64,000 nucleotides of DNA. It comes from Thinopyrum elongatum. Taxonomy: Eukaryota; Streptophyta; Magnoliopsida; Poales; Poaceae. Shown piece by piece: positions 12,018 to 23,192 of this stretch. The stretch is taken from NCBI GenBank assembly GCA_011799875.1, contig CM022303.1:280508850-280572849 (forward strand), given 5' to 3'. The notes under the pieces were generated by a model that ran no database searches, was not told the DNA's origin, and was given only the letters and a program-made list of their open reading frames with translations. Made by a program: the position numbers and the translations under genes. Every line of letters starts with the position of its first letter. Position 1 is the first letter of the stretch.

Positions 12018-13991
12018 GCATCCCCAAGCTTAATTCATGCTCGTCCTCGAGTAGGTAAATGATAAAAAATTGAATTTTTGATGTGGAATGCTGCCTAACA
12101 TGTTCATCACATATTCTTTTCTTTTGTAGCATGGACATTTGGACTTTTAGATGGTTCAAAGCAATAGTCTCTATTTGACATGAAGACTTCAATACTCAAG
12201 CATATCCACAAGCAACCATGTCTTTCAAAATATCAACACTAAAGAAAGTTATCCCTAGCCCATCATGCTCAATCATTGATCCATTCGTGAAACACACTCG
12301 AATATTAGCTACATCCAATGCTCAAGTATGATCATAGTGCTCCCTAGTTGGTGCTTTATAAGAGAAGATGGAGACTCAAAATAAAAATAAAATTGCATAA
12401 AAGTAAATAGATAGGCCCTTCACAGAGAGAAGTAGAGATTCGTAGAGGTGCCAGAGCTCAAAGCTTAAATTGAGAGATAATTTTTTTAGAGGCATGCTTT
12501 TCCTATCAATGAAAACGACCGAGTAGTTCCCAATACTTTCCATGCTAGATACATCATAGGCGGTTCCCAAACATAAAAATAAAGTTTATTCCTCTTTCCA
12601 CCATTCTTTCACAATCCATGGCTAGCCGTATCCACGGGTACCTTCCATACCAACACTTTCCAAGGAATTTATTATTTGACAACATAAAGTAAATTTCTTT
12701 TTCATTTCGGGACTGGGAATCCCTATTACCACCATACTCTCATGCAATGACAAGTGAATAAACACTCATCTTGAGAATAACACATATAGCATGGAAAAAT
12801 ATTGGCCACCCCCTGCTGCTTCATGAGCGGTACGGACACACAAAAAGGAAATTCATTTTGAAAATTAGAGTTGGCACATACAAATTTACTTAGAACAGCA
12901 CGAAAATACCGCATATAGGTAGGTATGGTGGACTCATATGGCAAAACTAGGTTTAAGGATTTTGGATGCACAAGTAGTATTCTCACTTAGTAAAAAATGG
13001 AGGCTAGCAAATAGATTGAGAAGCAACCAACCAAGAAACAAAAATTCACATAAATGAGCATTAAGCATAACTAACACCGAATAATGCACCACAAGTAGGA
13101 TGTAATTTCATTGCGTAACTATTGACTTTCGTGCTTGCATAGGGAATCACAAACCTTAACACCAATATTCTTACTAAAGCATAATTACTCACCAACATGG
13201 CTCACATATTACTATCATCATATCTCAAAACTATTACTAAGAATCAAGTTTATTTTGTCCAATGATCTTCATGAAAGTTTTTATTATATCCCCCTTGAAT
13301 ATCTATCACTTTGGGACTAATTTCATATGTTGCATTTGCCTTTGAAAAGCTCAAACAAATTTAAATGAGCATAAAAATTTTCATCTCTCAAAATAATATA
13401 AGTGAAGCATGAGAGAATTTCTTCAAAAAATATTAAAGCACACCGTGCTCAAAAAGATATAAGTGAAGTACTAGAGCAATTCCATAGCTCAAAAGATTTA
13501 AGTGAAGCACATAGAGCAGTTCTAACAAATCATAGCATAATTTGGCTCTCTCAAATAGGTGTGTCCAGCAAGGATGATTGTGACAAACTAAAAAACAAAG
13601 CAAATAAAGACTCATATAATACAAGACGCTCCAAGCAAAACTCATGATATGTGACGAATAAAAATATAGCTCCAAGTAAAACTACCGATGGTTGTTAGAA
13701 GAAAGAGGGGATGCCATCCGGGGCATCCCCGAGATTAGTTGCTTGGTTCTCCTTGAATATTAACTTGGGGTGCCATGGGCATACCCAAGCTTAGGCTCTT
13801 TTCACTCCTTATTCCTTCATCCATCGAGATCTCACCCAAAACTTGAAAACTTCAATCACACAAAACTTAACAAAACCTTCGTGAGATCCGTTAGTATAAT
13901 AAAACCAATATTAGCTTTAGGTACTGTTGAAAACCCATTCATATTTTTTATTGCATTATACGTATTGTATTCAAACTTTACCATGGCTTAT

Positions 13992-14027
<36 letters not shown>

Positions 14028-14500
14028 ACCCCCCCCCCCCCCCGATACAATCCATAGATTCATCAAAATAAGCACACAATGCAAAGAAATCAGAATCTGT
14101 CAAAAACAGAACAGTCTGTAAAGATGCGAATTTTTCTCATACTTGTGTAACTCCAAAAATTATGAAACATTAGTAAAGCATAGGAAATTTGTATATAAAT
14201 TTTGTGTAAAAAATTCAGAATTTTTTGTCACTTTTGTGAATTTAAACAATTATGTTACTTGACGCAAAAGTTTCTGTTTTTCAACAGGATCAAATCAACT
14301 ATCACCCAAAGCTATCCCAAAGGCTTTACTTGGCACAAACACTAATTAAAACATAAAAATCAAAATAATAATAGAGGCATAATTGTGCAAACACATAAGA
14401 ATAGAAATAAAAAGAGAAAGAAATATTTTATTCATTGGGTTGCCTCCCAACAAGCTCTTTCTTTATAGCCATCAAGATAGGCTTGAGATTTCATTGATGC
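12018..14500 (-). other. Element B interior: non-coding 3' region
   Basis: Starts with the polypurine tract (about 12018-12036) and parallels 1176-3966 of A, including the GGGGATGCC/GGCATCCCC stem (13707-13715 with 13722-13730) and a second AAGCTTGGG motif near 13785. No convincing gene. It holds the poly-C run listed separately. Confidence 0.65.
13993..14043 (+). repeat. 51-nt poly-C tract
   Basis: 35 C, one A, then 15 C. At the aligned position element A has only six C (about 3551-3556). On the sense strand of the element this is poly-G. A proline-rich open frame across it is a translation artefact. Exact length may be affected by sequencing. Confidence 0.9.
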
Positions 14501-15325
14501 TCACATAAAAGATAAGAATTGAAGCGCAAAGAGAGCATCATAAAACATGCGACAAACACATTTAAGTCTAACATACTTCCTATGCATAGGAATTTTATAA
14601 GCACACAAAATATCAAGACAAGAAATATCTAGCATATGCAAAGGAGAGGAATAAAACATTGACAATCTCAACATAACGAGTGGTAAGTTAGTAACATGAA
14701 AATTTCTACAACCATATTTTCCTCTCTCGTAATAATTACATGTAGGATCATAATCAAATTCAATAATATAGCTATCAAATAAAATTTTCTTTTTATGATC
14801 CACATGCATGCAAAGTTGACACTCTTCCAAAATAGTGGGATCATCAAACAAAGTCATGACCTCTCCAAGCCCACTTTTATCAAAAATTTCATAAGATTGA
14901 TCATTATCCAAAGTAGTTGGATCATTATTACCTAGAGTTGACACTCTTTCAAACCCACTTTCAATATTATCGCAAACATATTCATCACGAGGCTTAAATA
15001 AATTTTCAAGATCACAAGAAGAATCACCCCAATCATGATCATTGCAGTAAGTAGCGGACATATCAAAATTAGCATACCCAAGCTTGGGGTTTTGCATATT
15101 ATTAGCACAATTGACATTAATAGAATTTATAGTAAAATCATTGCAATCATGCTTTTCATTCAAGGAGCTATCATGAATCACTTTATAAATTTCTTCATCA
15201 CAATTTTCAGATTCACGAATCTCAAGCAAAACTTCATAAAGATAATCCAGTGCACTCAACTCACTAGCAATTGGTTCATCATGATTGGATCTTTTAAAAA
15301 CATTAGCAAGTGGATGGGGATTCAT
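14501..15325 (-). CDS. Gag-like protein of element B
   Basis: Open frame of 274 codons starting MNPHPLANVFKRSNHDEP, in the same position after the leader as the gag gene of A. It is acidic and Asn/Asp-rich (the stretch CDEEIYKVIHDSS and repeated short DD/NN pairs) and contains the phrase KSGLGEVMTLFDDPTILEE, which echoes DKSGIGEVKTLSSNEPTLL in the A protein. Unlike A, no DLGA protease motif or ILGRPF strand follows, so the protease half is missing or replaced. No zinc knuckle. Inferred to be a diverged or truncated Gag; function of the C-terminal half is unknown. Confidence 0.5.
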   Translation of the reverse strand: MNPHPLANVFKRSNHDEPIASELSALDYLYEVLLEIRESENCDEEIYKVIHDSSLNEKHDCNDFTINSINVNCANNMQNPKLGYANFDMSATYCNDHDWGDSSCDLENLFKPRDEYVCDNIESGFERVSTLGNNDPTTLDNDQSYEIFDKSGLGEVMTLFDDPTILEECQLCMHVDHKKKILFDSYIIEFDYDPTCNYYERGKYGCRNFHVTNLPLVMLRLSMFYSSPLHMLDISCLDILCAYKIPMHRKYVRLKCVCRMFYDALFALQFLSFM

Positions 15326-15451
15326 ATCAATAGATTTTTAGCAAGCGAAGATGCAAGCAAATAGAAGGCACATGGCAACACAAGCAAACAAAAAATCGAA
15401 TGAGAAAAAGGCAAACGAAAAAGAAGGCAAATATTTTTGTGCTACCCTTTC
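15326..15451 (-). other. Truncated leader of element B
   Basis: A-rich sequence upstream of the gag-like gene, similar in character to 5149-5300 of A. It stops abruptly at the LTR end of C; CTTTC (15447-15451) is the expected TSD half, with no partner on the other side. Confidence 0.55.
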
Positions 15452-17520
15452 TGTCACGACCCGGATTTGGTAAAATCCAAGTCTCTGTGCTTACTGTGCC
15501 TAAAGCCAATTTTGTCCTACACTAAATTTTGTAAACTTCTTTTGAAAAAAAAATAGTTTTTAGTATAAAAGGTAGGAGTGAGACACTTGGATATATGCAC
15601 CAGTGCTCATTCTCCAAATTAGTTTAAAACATACATAAGTTGAAGTGAAACACATTCACTGTGCCCATTCCTTAACTTTAACCCTTAAAACAGAGTTTTA
15701 GAAAAGAAAGGGGAGATTCTTCTTCAGTCCAAGTCTTCAGTTGCTCAAAATTGCCCGTAACTGGGGGCACGGCTAATCGATTAGGTTTAACCCTCTGCAG
15801 AGGTCGTACATGTTCCCCACATGACACAATCAATCCTTTGTGTCGTGACACCGCTTTGGGTGTGTGACCGGGAGGATATTGTGACGAAGCCTTTCCAAAC
15901 GGCCCCCTTTACTTAGTTCTAGCACAGCCCTCTCCCTTGGCTATTAAGACCCCTCTTCGATGACCGTACCTAAATAAAGGGTTTCCCGATAAGGAAAAGC
16001 TAAGCTAGAGCCATAATAGCATGTTGCTGTACTGGAAGCTACATCAAACTGTACTTGGAAGATCTCGGTCCCCTGGACGGCGGTCCCCACCAAAAGCCTG
16101 TGTGCAAGACCCCAGTCGGGCGCATTCACTGCAAGACCCCGATGGGCGCAATCACTTGGAGACGGTCCCATCATACCGTTCCGCCTAGAGAGTAGAAGTA
16201 AAATAATATATAATTTTTATTTTTCAAAAGTTTTCGCAAAATGTTGCCCCAAAAGAGGGCAAGTTTATTTGTTTAAAACTTGTTTGTTTTTCAACCCACC
16301 CATTTGTGCAAGCGCGACCAAGCATGGTAGTAAGTCTTCAACCTAAGGCTCTAGCTAGTAATAATAGTTTGCAAAAAATTTCTAAAACATGCATAGTATT
16401 AAATTTAAAGAGATATGCATAATATAAAAATATAGGTCAAGTCATGATCAATTTGCAACTTGCCTGAGTATTGAATTTGATTCCCTGTTCGTTATCGTCA
16501 CTCCTTCACTTTACGAAGTATCTAACGATGAAATAAAATTAATTCAATACACAACAACTCCAAATGAAGATCCAAATAAAAGATGCAAATTAACAATATA
16601 GGTACATCCTTATGATAATTATCGAGTCATGGCTATGGTTGAGATAAGAAATTTCTTTGGATGGGAATATGTCATAGATTTTATTCTAGGGTGGGTCAAA
16701 TTGGTTCAAGGGAAGATCATGGTGTCAATATAGTATGATTGAGAGACAAGTTTTGATAACCAAATTTCCATAAATAAACTATTTAGAATATTAGACTTGT
16801 GGTCGACTATGGGAATTGAAAGTTATATGAGTTTAGGGAATTGAAACTAATAATTTACTAACTCCAATTTTTTGTGGTAGTAACATATGACCATAAAGGT
16901 TTTCTAGGGATCAATCTAAGAGATTTATCTAAGCATAAACTTTAATTGGTCGAAGATGTTAAGTTATGAGTAAAGAAAGTGATTTTATGGTGTAGAGGCT
17001 AAAACATGAACTAAGCATGGTTGAAAAATTAAGTTACGGGTCCTAACAGATAGGTATGGTTCTAATGACCAATTTTTATATAATAAGCTTTTTGACATGA
17101 ATTATAGATTAAAATATATGGAAAAAATATTCAATTTACCATTTAAATCAAAACTAAATTTTAGTTTGCTCAAAAGTGAAATTTTATAATTTCATAAAAA
17201 ACTACAGGTTCCAATGAATCCGGGGATATCTTATTTGTCAAATTTGGATAAGTAGATCGAAAGATATGAATTTCTAAAGATTGGGCATTTTTTTGAAAAT
17301 CAATTACGGGATTTAAATATGAGCTGCGACGTGGCGCGTCCTGATTGGTGGCAGAGAGTATGTACAGGAGAGAGAGAGAGAGTTCACCGGAGTTGGTCGC
17401 TGGCAACAAAGAAGTCGGTGGCTCGGGCGTGCTCCGACTAGTAGGAGTGGCGGACAGTGAAGCTCACGACGCAGCGAAGAAGGTGATGTCTTCGGAGAGG
17501 ACCAATTCATCCTCGAAAGG
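15452..17520 (-). repeat. Element C 3' LTR, first segment
   Basis: Aligns with 44358-44824 and 54435-56360. Over about 1.43 kb of the AT-rich part I counted about 50 differences (3.5%). Relative to the right LTR it lacks about 250 bp (between CTTACTGTGC and TAAAGCCAATTTTG) and carries about 15 bp extra near 16072. At 17521 it is interrupted by D; the TSD halves are AAAGG (17516-17520) and GAAGG (39547-39551), one mismatch, and the intact right LTR has GAAGG. Confidence 0.8.
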
Positions 17521-18436
17521 TGTCGTGGTATCACACGTCCACCTATGGGGCCATCGGCCCCTTGTGGTTCAGCAAGGGGGAAGAGCGCATTGCACAAAGA
17601 GCGGAAATCATAGAGCAGCACGGCAACGATGACACGGGCAATTTTACCCAGGTTCGGGCTGCCGCGAGGCGTAAAACCCTACTCCTGCTTTGGGGGATTG
17701 ATGAAAGGACCGTGGCGAAGACGCAACGCTCTAGCCCGGCAAGGTCGCTTCGGGGTGAGAGCAACTACGTGCGTGCGAGCGTACAAGGGTCCGAATCCTC
17801 TCTAAGGTAGCCACGACCCTCCTTTTATAGTTCAAGGGGTCACCACAATGGTAAAACAGTCATTTATCCAATGATTAGATAGCCACAGTGCTATTATACC
17901 TAACTCTGCAGACAGGACAGGGCACATTAAATGCACCGCTTAGTGTCACATCGTAGCATAGCCCGGCAAGCCTTGTCATGCCATTCAACCACCTTTTTGC
18001 CTGTCCGCATGACACGTCGCCTGGACGGGTGTCATTAGGGGCATTCTTCCTCATAAATGGCCTGCCACGTACCAAATAACAGCCACATAGTCACTTGGGG
18101 GCTCGACACCGCACCGATATGTGACTTGCGTTGTTGTGAGGTGGAGCGGTGGAGCTTTGGCGGGGTAATCCGCCCTTGGCGTCCCCGGCAAGCCTGCCGG
18201 GGGAGTCTTGAGGCTTGTCTTGGGATAACCTTGACCTTGCCAGGCTCGCCTGCCCGGCAAGGGAGGTTTTTCCTTAGTGATATCTTGCTTGTTTGGTTGG
18301 TCTTGGTCTTCTTGATCCGCCCTTTGATTTCTCAAAGAGCCATTTCTTGTGCTTGGACTTGTCTTGAATGTCCTAACCTTGCTTTTGAGCCTGTGTACAG
18401 TCCGGGCAACACACCTGGGGGTTTGTTGCACCGACA
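17521..18436 (-). repeat. Element D 3' LTR
   Basis: Pairs with 38630-39546 at about 94% identity by hand count. The adjacent polypurine tract (18437-18450) reads GGTCCGGGGGCTCC in sense. A sense CTATAAAAGGAGG TATA-like motif is at about 17821-17829. Confidence 0.88.
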
Positions 18437-20703
18437 GGAGCCCCCGGACCTGGCCTGAACGCGCTGCCGAGTGTCGTCGGGGTAGGCCCTGTCTAGTACA
18501 CAGGCGAGCGAGTTGCGGTAGCTCGTCCTTTGAGATCTTCTTTGCTTCTTCATTAACCTGTGCTTGAGTCAGTTTTCGGTTTTCCCGTGCGTCGTGTGAT
18601 GCCAATTGCAGTGGGGCCACCTTTGTAATGGCCCGTGAATGACTTTAACGCACGGGGGAGTAACTGCCAATTCACTCTTCCCACCACGTCCTTATCCTTT
18701 GCCACGTATGATGCATGCATTGAGTGGGGTAGGTGACTGAGGCGCGTGGTGCAGGAGAGAGAGTCATGGCAGGAGCTCAGCCTTCCTTGGTTGGTGTAAG
18801 GGGGCGGCGATCGGATCCGGCCGTCGGCGGTAGCTTGGACGGGTCGGATTAGAAAGAAACCCCTCTAGGGCGGGGGTGAAGGATCAGCCCCCAGCCCCAG
18901 CTTGCCTATAAAAGAGGGGCAAGGATGAAGTAGAGGCGTCCATCCACGCACCTCTCTTTCTTTATTTCTTGCCTTCTTCTTTGTTATGTTGAGGGGGAGA
19001 GGCCGGGGCCGGGCCCCGGGCTCCAGCTTGGGGTTGATGATGCTGAGCGCTCGCATTGATGCTGGGGGAGTGAGTCTGGTCCGAGGACGCATGAGATGCA
19101 GCGGTCGGGGGTGTGGGCGCCAAACTGTCCATGGTGTGGGAGGTGTTACGCTCCTCCGAGACGGCGAGGCGCACGCCTCTCCCACACGAGTCGGCCACTT
19201 GGTGGAGAGTGCTTGCCCTGGCCACAAGACGCCGATGTTCGCCAACTTGACGACAAGGCTCCTGGGGCTTCCGGCGCCTGCCTGGGGTGCAACGCTCGGG
19301 ATCTTTGGTAATCCCAGCACTACTCCTTCTGTGGAGTCGGGGCGAACGTTGAAGACAGCGGCACCTTCCTGCCCTCCAAGGTGGGGAGCGGTGCTCCTCG
19401 CATGCCTCGGACGCTGCCACCGCCTGCTGTTTCTCTGGGGGAGGTGTCGTCCCGAGGGGTCGGCGTCCTCCTGGAGTGGTAGTAATGAAGAAGGAACGAG
19501 GGAAGACGGAGAAGGCGGGTGGCAGGCCGTCAGGTCGGAGTACGATGGCACCGACTCCTTCGTCTCGTACTGCCGGCCCGCTGGCTCATATTTCCGCTCT
19601 TCCCCTCCCTCCCCGGCACCATCATCACCGGCCTCTTTAGGATGGTTGCCAGGGAGGGGGTCGCTCTCTTGGTGCCTTTGCCTCCTCCAACAGTCTTCCA
19701 GCTGAGCTTCGGCGGTTCTCCCCGCCGGTGCTTGCGCTGGGGTTTCTTGCTAGCCCTGGAGGTGGTGACCAGGGTACCGCCGAGCTGCTCCCTCCGCCCC
19801 TCTCCTTCGCAGCCTCGCCACTCCCGATCTTATCAGGCTACGACCGGCAATCCCTGACGGGATCGGGCTGGGCTTCTGCTCAGGCACTCCTTTTGCCTTC
19901 TTCACCTCCTGCTGTAGTTCCTAGGAGGGGAGGGACAAGAAAGGCATTACGGGGCACTTATCTTTTTTCAGTCTAAAACATGTAGGCGCTTGCCAAACTT
20001 TAGTCTAAATTATGCAATCTTCTATATCCATGTTAGTGTTCTGTAAGATCTGTACTTGCTTATCAGCATATTAATGAAAAAAGACAAGCCTTGCCGGGTA
20101 CTCGTGCATGTACCATGTCCATGCAGAGGTGAGGTGCCTCTATACGTTTAAGTAAACAAGTTTCCTCCGGCAAGCTATCCTGCCGGTACCTTTAGTTTGC
20201 TACCGCGGGGCATGGCCTGCCGAGCATAGAACTATAAAAAAAGGGCCAGCCCCTCGTCGAACCCTCTCCATCAAAGGCCACTGCGACCACCTTGCCCGAA
20301 GCAACGTTCGGGACAAAGGATGGGAGCACCTATGTTTCGAAGGTGACGAGGTTTTCATATGCACAAGTTTTCTCTTTACAGAACAGGTACGGATAAGAAG
20401 GAACTTATCTGTTTGGCTTGCCGGAGACCGCTATGTAGGCTTGTCTTCATTTCTTCTCTTCGGGACCAAGCCCACGGCAAGAACCCTGCAACTTAGTGCA
20501 GATGAAAACACTGCTACGTGCGACCTCATCTACATGATCATGCTATGCTTATGCATGCATGCAATCTTGTTGGGGGCCCCCAGCGCTTTGTTTATTCATC
20601 TGTTGCTCAGGGTCTGCGCCTGGCTTTGTACAAAGGGTTACATGCAACATCGGCAAGGCTTGTACAAAAGGGTGGCTGCAGGGCAGGGCCCGACAGCCGC
20701 GCC
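18437..20703 (-). other. Element D region between pol and 3' LTR, candidate antisense unit
   Basis: 2.3 kb of GC-rich sequence downstream of the pol stop (20704). No sense-strand retroviral domain is visible. On the opposite (+) strand a TATAAAA box (18907-18913) is followed 73 bp later by an ATG-initiated frame, and an AATGAAAA-type signal lies near 20072. Tat-lineage Gypsy elements often carry an extra ORF here, frequently antisense (established for the lineage), so the position fits; identity is not established. Confidence 0.5.
18986..19705 (+). CDS. Candidate antisense ORF of element D (uncertain)
   Basis: 239-codon frame, ATG 73 bp after TATAAAA (18907-18913). The protein is Gly/Arg/Ser-rich with no domain I recognise. 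Shorter + frames at 19519-19857 and 19728-19976 could be later parts of one frameshifted gene. A 228-codon minus frame (18865-19551) covers the same bases, so GC content alone could explain the openness. It is listed because of the TATA box and because extra antisense ORFs are common at this place in Tat elements. Confidence 0.25.
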   Translation: MLRGRGRGRAPGSSLGLMMLSARIDAGGVSLVRGRMRCSGRGCGRQTVHGVGGVTLLRDGEAHASPTRVGHLVESACPGHKTPMFANLTTRLLGLPAPAWGATLGIFGNPSTTPSVESGRTLKTAAPSCPPRWGAVLLACLGRCHRLLFLWGRCRPEGSASSWSGSNEEGTREDGEGGWQAVRSEYDGTDSFVSYCRPAGSYFRSSPPSPAPSSPASLGWLPGRGSLSWCLCLLQQSSS

Positions 20704-21043
20704 TTACGGGTAGAACTTACGGAGATGCTCAATGTTCCATGAGTTTTGCAACTGAATGCCATCTCCGGTCTTCAGACGGACTGCGCCGGGTCTGGTGACT
20801 CGTGCTACCCGGTAAGGGCCTTTCCACTTCGGCGTCAACTTGTTTGCACCCTAGGCAGACTGAACACGCCTAAGGATAAGGTCGCCTTCCTCAAGGCTCC
20901 GGGCATGAACCCTGCGGCTGTGATAGCAACGCAGGGCTTGCTGGTAGCATGCAGCACGCGTAGCAGCCCGGAGACAGTTCTCCTCAAGTAGCACAATGTC
21001 GTCATGCCGGTGTTGTTCCTACGCTACTTCATCGTAGGCAAGC
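20704..21043 (-). pseudogene. Element D integrase C-terminus (distal part, split off by E)
   Basis: Reading minus from 21043 the frame continues the integrase broken at 30932. It has the usual Tat/Gypsy C-terminal landmarks: a YDEVA..EQ.RHDD helix, YQQALRCYHSR, an EGDLILRRVQ strand, PKWKGPYRV, and a terminal WNIEHLRKFYP before the stop (20704-20706). In-frame TAG codons replace residues near 21025 and within the strand after RRVQSA. Together with 30932-31796 this completes the integrase C-terminal domain. Confidence 0.75.
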
Positions 21044-22693
21044 TGTAGGATCGAAAGTATGTCTAGATAGGGGTTATTAGACTACTTGACCAAATAAAAA
21101 TCTAGCCTTTTCCCAATTTTAAGTCTTGGCAGATTTTAGCAACTTGGCACAAGTCAAGCAATCAACCTACACATGCAAGTCTAAGAGTATAGCAGCGGAA
21201 TGTAGAACATTTGCATATGAAGGTAAAGGGAGGAGTTTGGAGGGAGCAAACACAATGTAGACACGGAGATTTTTGGCGTGGTTCCGATAGGTGGTGCTAT
21301 CGTACATCCACGTTGATGGAGACTTCAACCCACGAAGGGTAACGGCTGCGCGAGTCCACGGAGGGCTCCACCCACGAAGGGTCCACGAAGAAGCAACCTT
21401 GTCTATCCCACCATGGCCATCGCCCACGAAGGACTTGCCTCACTCGGGTAGATCTTCAGGCGATCTCCTTGCCCTTACAAACTCCTTGGTTCAACTCCAC
21501 AATCTTGACGGAGGCTCCCAAGTGACACCTAACCAATCTAGGAGACACCACTCTCCAAAAGGTAATAGACGGTGTGTTGATGATGAACTCCTTGCTCTTG
21601 TGCTTCAAATGATAGTCTCCCCAACACTCAACTCTCTCTCACTAATTTGGATATGGTGGAAAGATGATTTGAGTGGAAAGCAACTTGGGGAAGGCTAGAG
21701 ATCAAGATTCTTATGGTAGGATTGGAATATCTTGGTCTCAACACATGAGTAGGTGGTTCTCTCTCAGAAAAAGAATGCTGGAAGTGTAGGCACGTTCTGA
21801 TGGCTCTCCTCACGAATGAAGAGGGGGTGGAGGGGTATATATAGCCTCCACACAAAATCTAACCGTTACACACAATTTACCAAACTCGGTGGGACCGAAT
21901 CATAAAACTTGGTCAGACCGATTTAGTTTAAAATGTGAATGTTAGGGTTTTCGGTGGGACCGACATGTCAACTCAGTGGGACCAATTTCGTTAGGGTTAG
22001 GGCATAAAGTAATCTCGGTGTGACCGATTACATAAACTCGGTAGGACCGATTTCTGTAATAGTCAAACAGAGAGTTGGTCAGGCAAACTCGGTGGGACCA
22101 ATTCGCTCATTTCGGTGAGACCGAAATGTTACGAAAGGGAAACAGAGAGTTTGCACTGCGAACTCGGTGGGACCGATCGCTCATCTCGGTTAGACCGAAA
22201 CGTTACGAAGGGAAACATAGAGTTTGCAATCCCATCTCGGTGAGACCGAGATCCCTATCGGTGAGACTGAACTGATTAGGGTTTCTGGCAGTGGCTATGT
22301 CAAATGAACTCGGTGGCGCCGGATAGATAAAATAGGTGGGGCCGAGTTTGACTTTTGGTTTGGGACATATGTGGATATGAGAAAGTGGTTTAGGGTTTTT
22401 TGAGCATATCACTAAGCATTTTGAGCAAGCAAGCCATTAAGCAACACCTCATCCCCTTTTAATAGTATTGGCTTTCCTATGGACTCAATGTGATCTTGGA
22501 TCACTAAAATGAAAATGTAGAGTCTTGAGCTTGAGCCAATATGTGTCCTTAGCATTTTGAGGGGTCCACATTCCTAATCCATGCCATGCCAATCATTGAA
22601 CTTTCTGAAATGATCATCTTGAAAGAGTATTAGTTCAATGAGCTATATGTTGTTAGGAATTACCAAAACCACCCAGGGATAGTTGCACTTTCA
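21044..22693 (-). repeat. Element E 3' LTR
   Basis: 1650 bp, nearly identical to 29275-30931. In sense it starts at 22693 with TGAAAGTGCAACTATC and ends CTTTCGATCCTACA at 21044. A sense TATA-like CTATATATACC is near 21836-21845, directly downstream of the palindrome array. Confidence 0.9.
21890..22330. repeat. Array of CGGTnnnACCG palindromes in the E LTR
   Basis: About 13 copies of a short interrupted palindrome, consensus aCTCGGTgnGACCGAnt, in 440 bp, each a near-perfect inverted repeat of 4-6 bp arms around 3 bp. The right LTR has the same array (about 30120-30575). It lies in U3 just upstream of the TATA-like motif. Conserved LTR palindromes are a known hallmark of Sireviruses. Confidence 0.75.
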
Positions 22694-23192
22694 ATCTCCC
22701 CCTTTTTGGTAATTGATGACAACATATAGATCAAAGCTTCGACAAAAGATAATAAGATTTAGAACATCGTCGCTTTGAGAAGTATGTGATAAGCAAGAGC
22801 TCCCCCTAAATTTGTGCATTATTTAAATTTGCTTTTGAATGCAAATGCATAATCGATTAGGATCATGGGTTACTCTTCCATGTCACATACATCTTGGTGG
22901 AGCGCTCAAAATGATAGAAATTAAAAACATGCACTCATCACCAAGCAAAGTGAATGATCATATATGGAAAATAAAAGATAATATCATTCAAGCAGGCATT
23001 AAAGTAAGATATGATCAAACACATGATCATAAGACATAAAGTATCAATCAAGCACACAAAAGTTTCAACCAAATAGCAAGAGAGACAAAAGAAGCAAGAA
23101 CACTCTCTCTCGAAGCCTATGATCTATACATTTCTCCCACTTTGGCAACAGGTTACCAAAAAGTTCAAAAATGCATAGTGCTATGCGTCTCT
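22694..23192 (-). other. Element E 3' untranslated region with polypurine tracts
   Basis: Next to the LTR is CCAAAAAGGGGGAGAT in sense (22694-22709), the primary polypurine tract; a second GGGGGAGC copy is at about 22799-22807. The rest is AT-rich and non-coding. Confidence 0.7.

Larger units (their letters stand above)
10406..15451 (-). mobile_element. Element B: pol-less Athila-type element, 5' part lost
   Basis: Related to A and in the same orientation: 3' LTR (10406-12017), polypurine tract, long non-coding region and a gag-like gene. It is interrupted at 15452 by the TGTCACGACC end of element C. The remaining gag leader, primer site and 5' LTR should lie to the right of C but are not found; a B-type LTR fragment followed by another 3' interior appears there instead (56956-57805). 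Candidate left TSD is GTGCC (10401-10405). Confidence 0.78.

Noticed and set aside
13770..14121. Proline-rich ORFs around 13990-14045
   Set aside because: Produced by the poly-C run.
18865..19551. 228-codon minus-strand ORF in the D 3' region as a D gene
   Set aside because: Pro/Arg/Ser-rich with no domain and opposite to the strand with the TATA box; GC content explains its openness.
21890..22330. CRISPR-like array (short repeats at regular intervals)
   Set aside because: Spacing is irregular, repeats are 11-15 bp and the sequence is an LTR of a plant retrotransposon.
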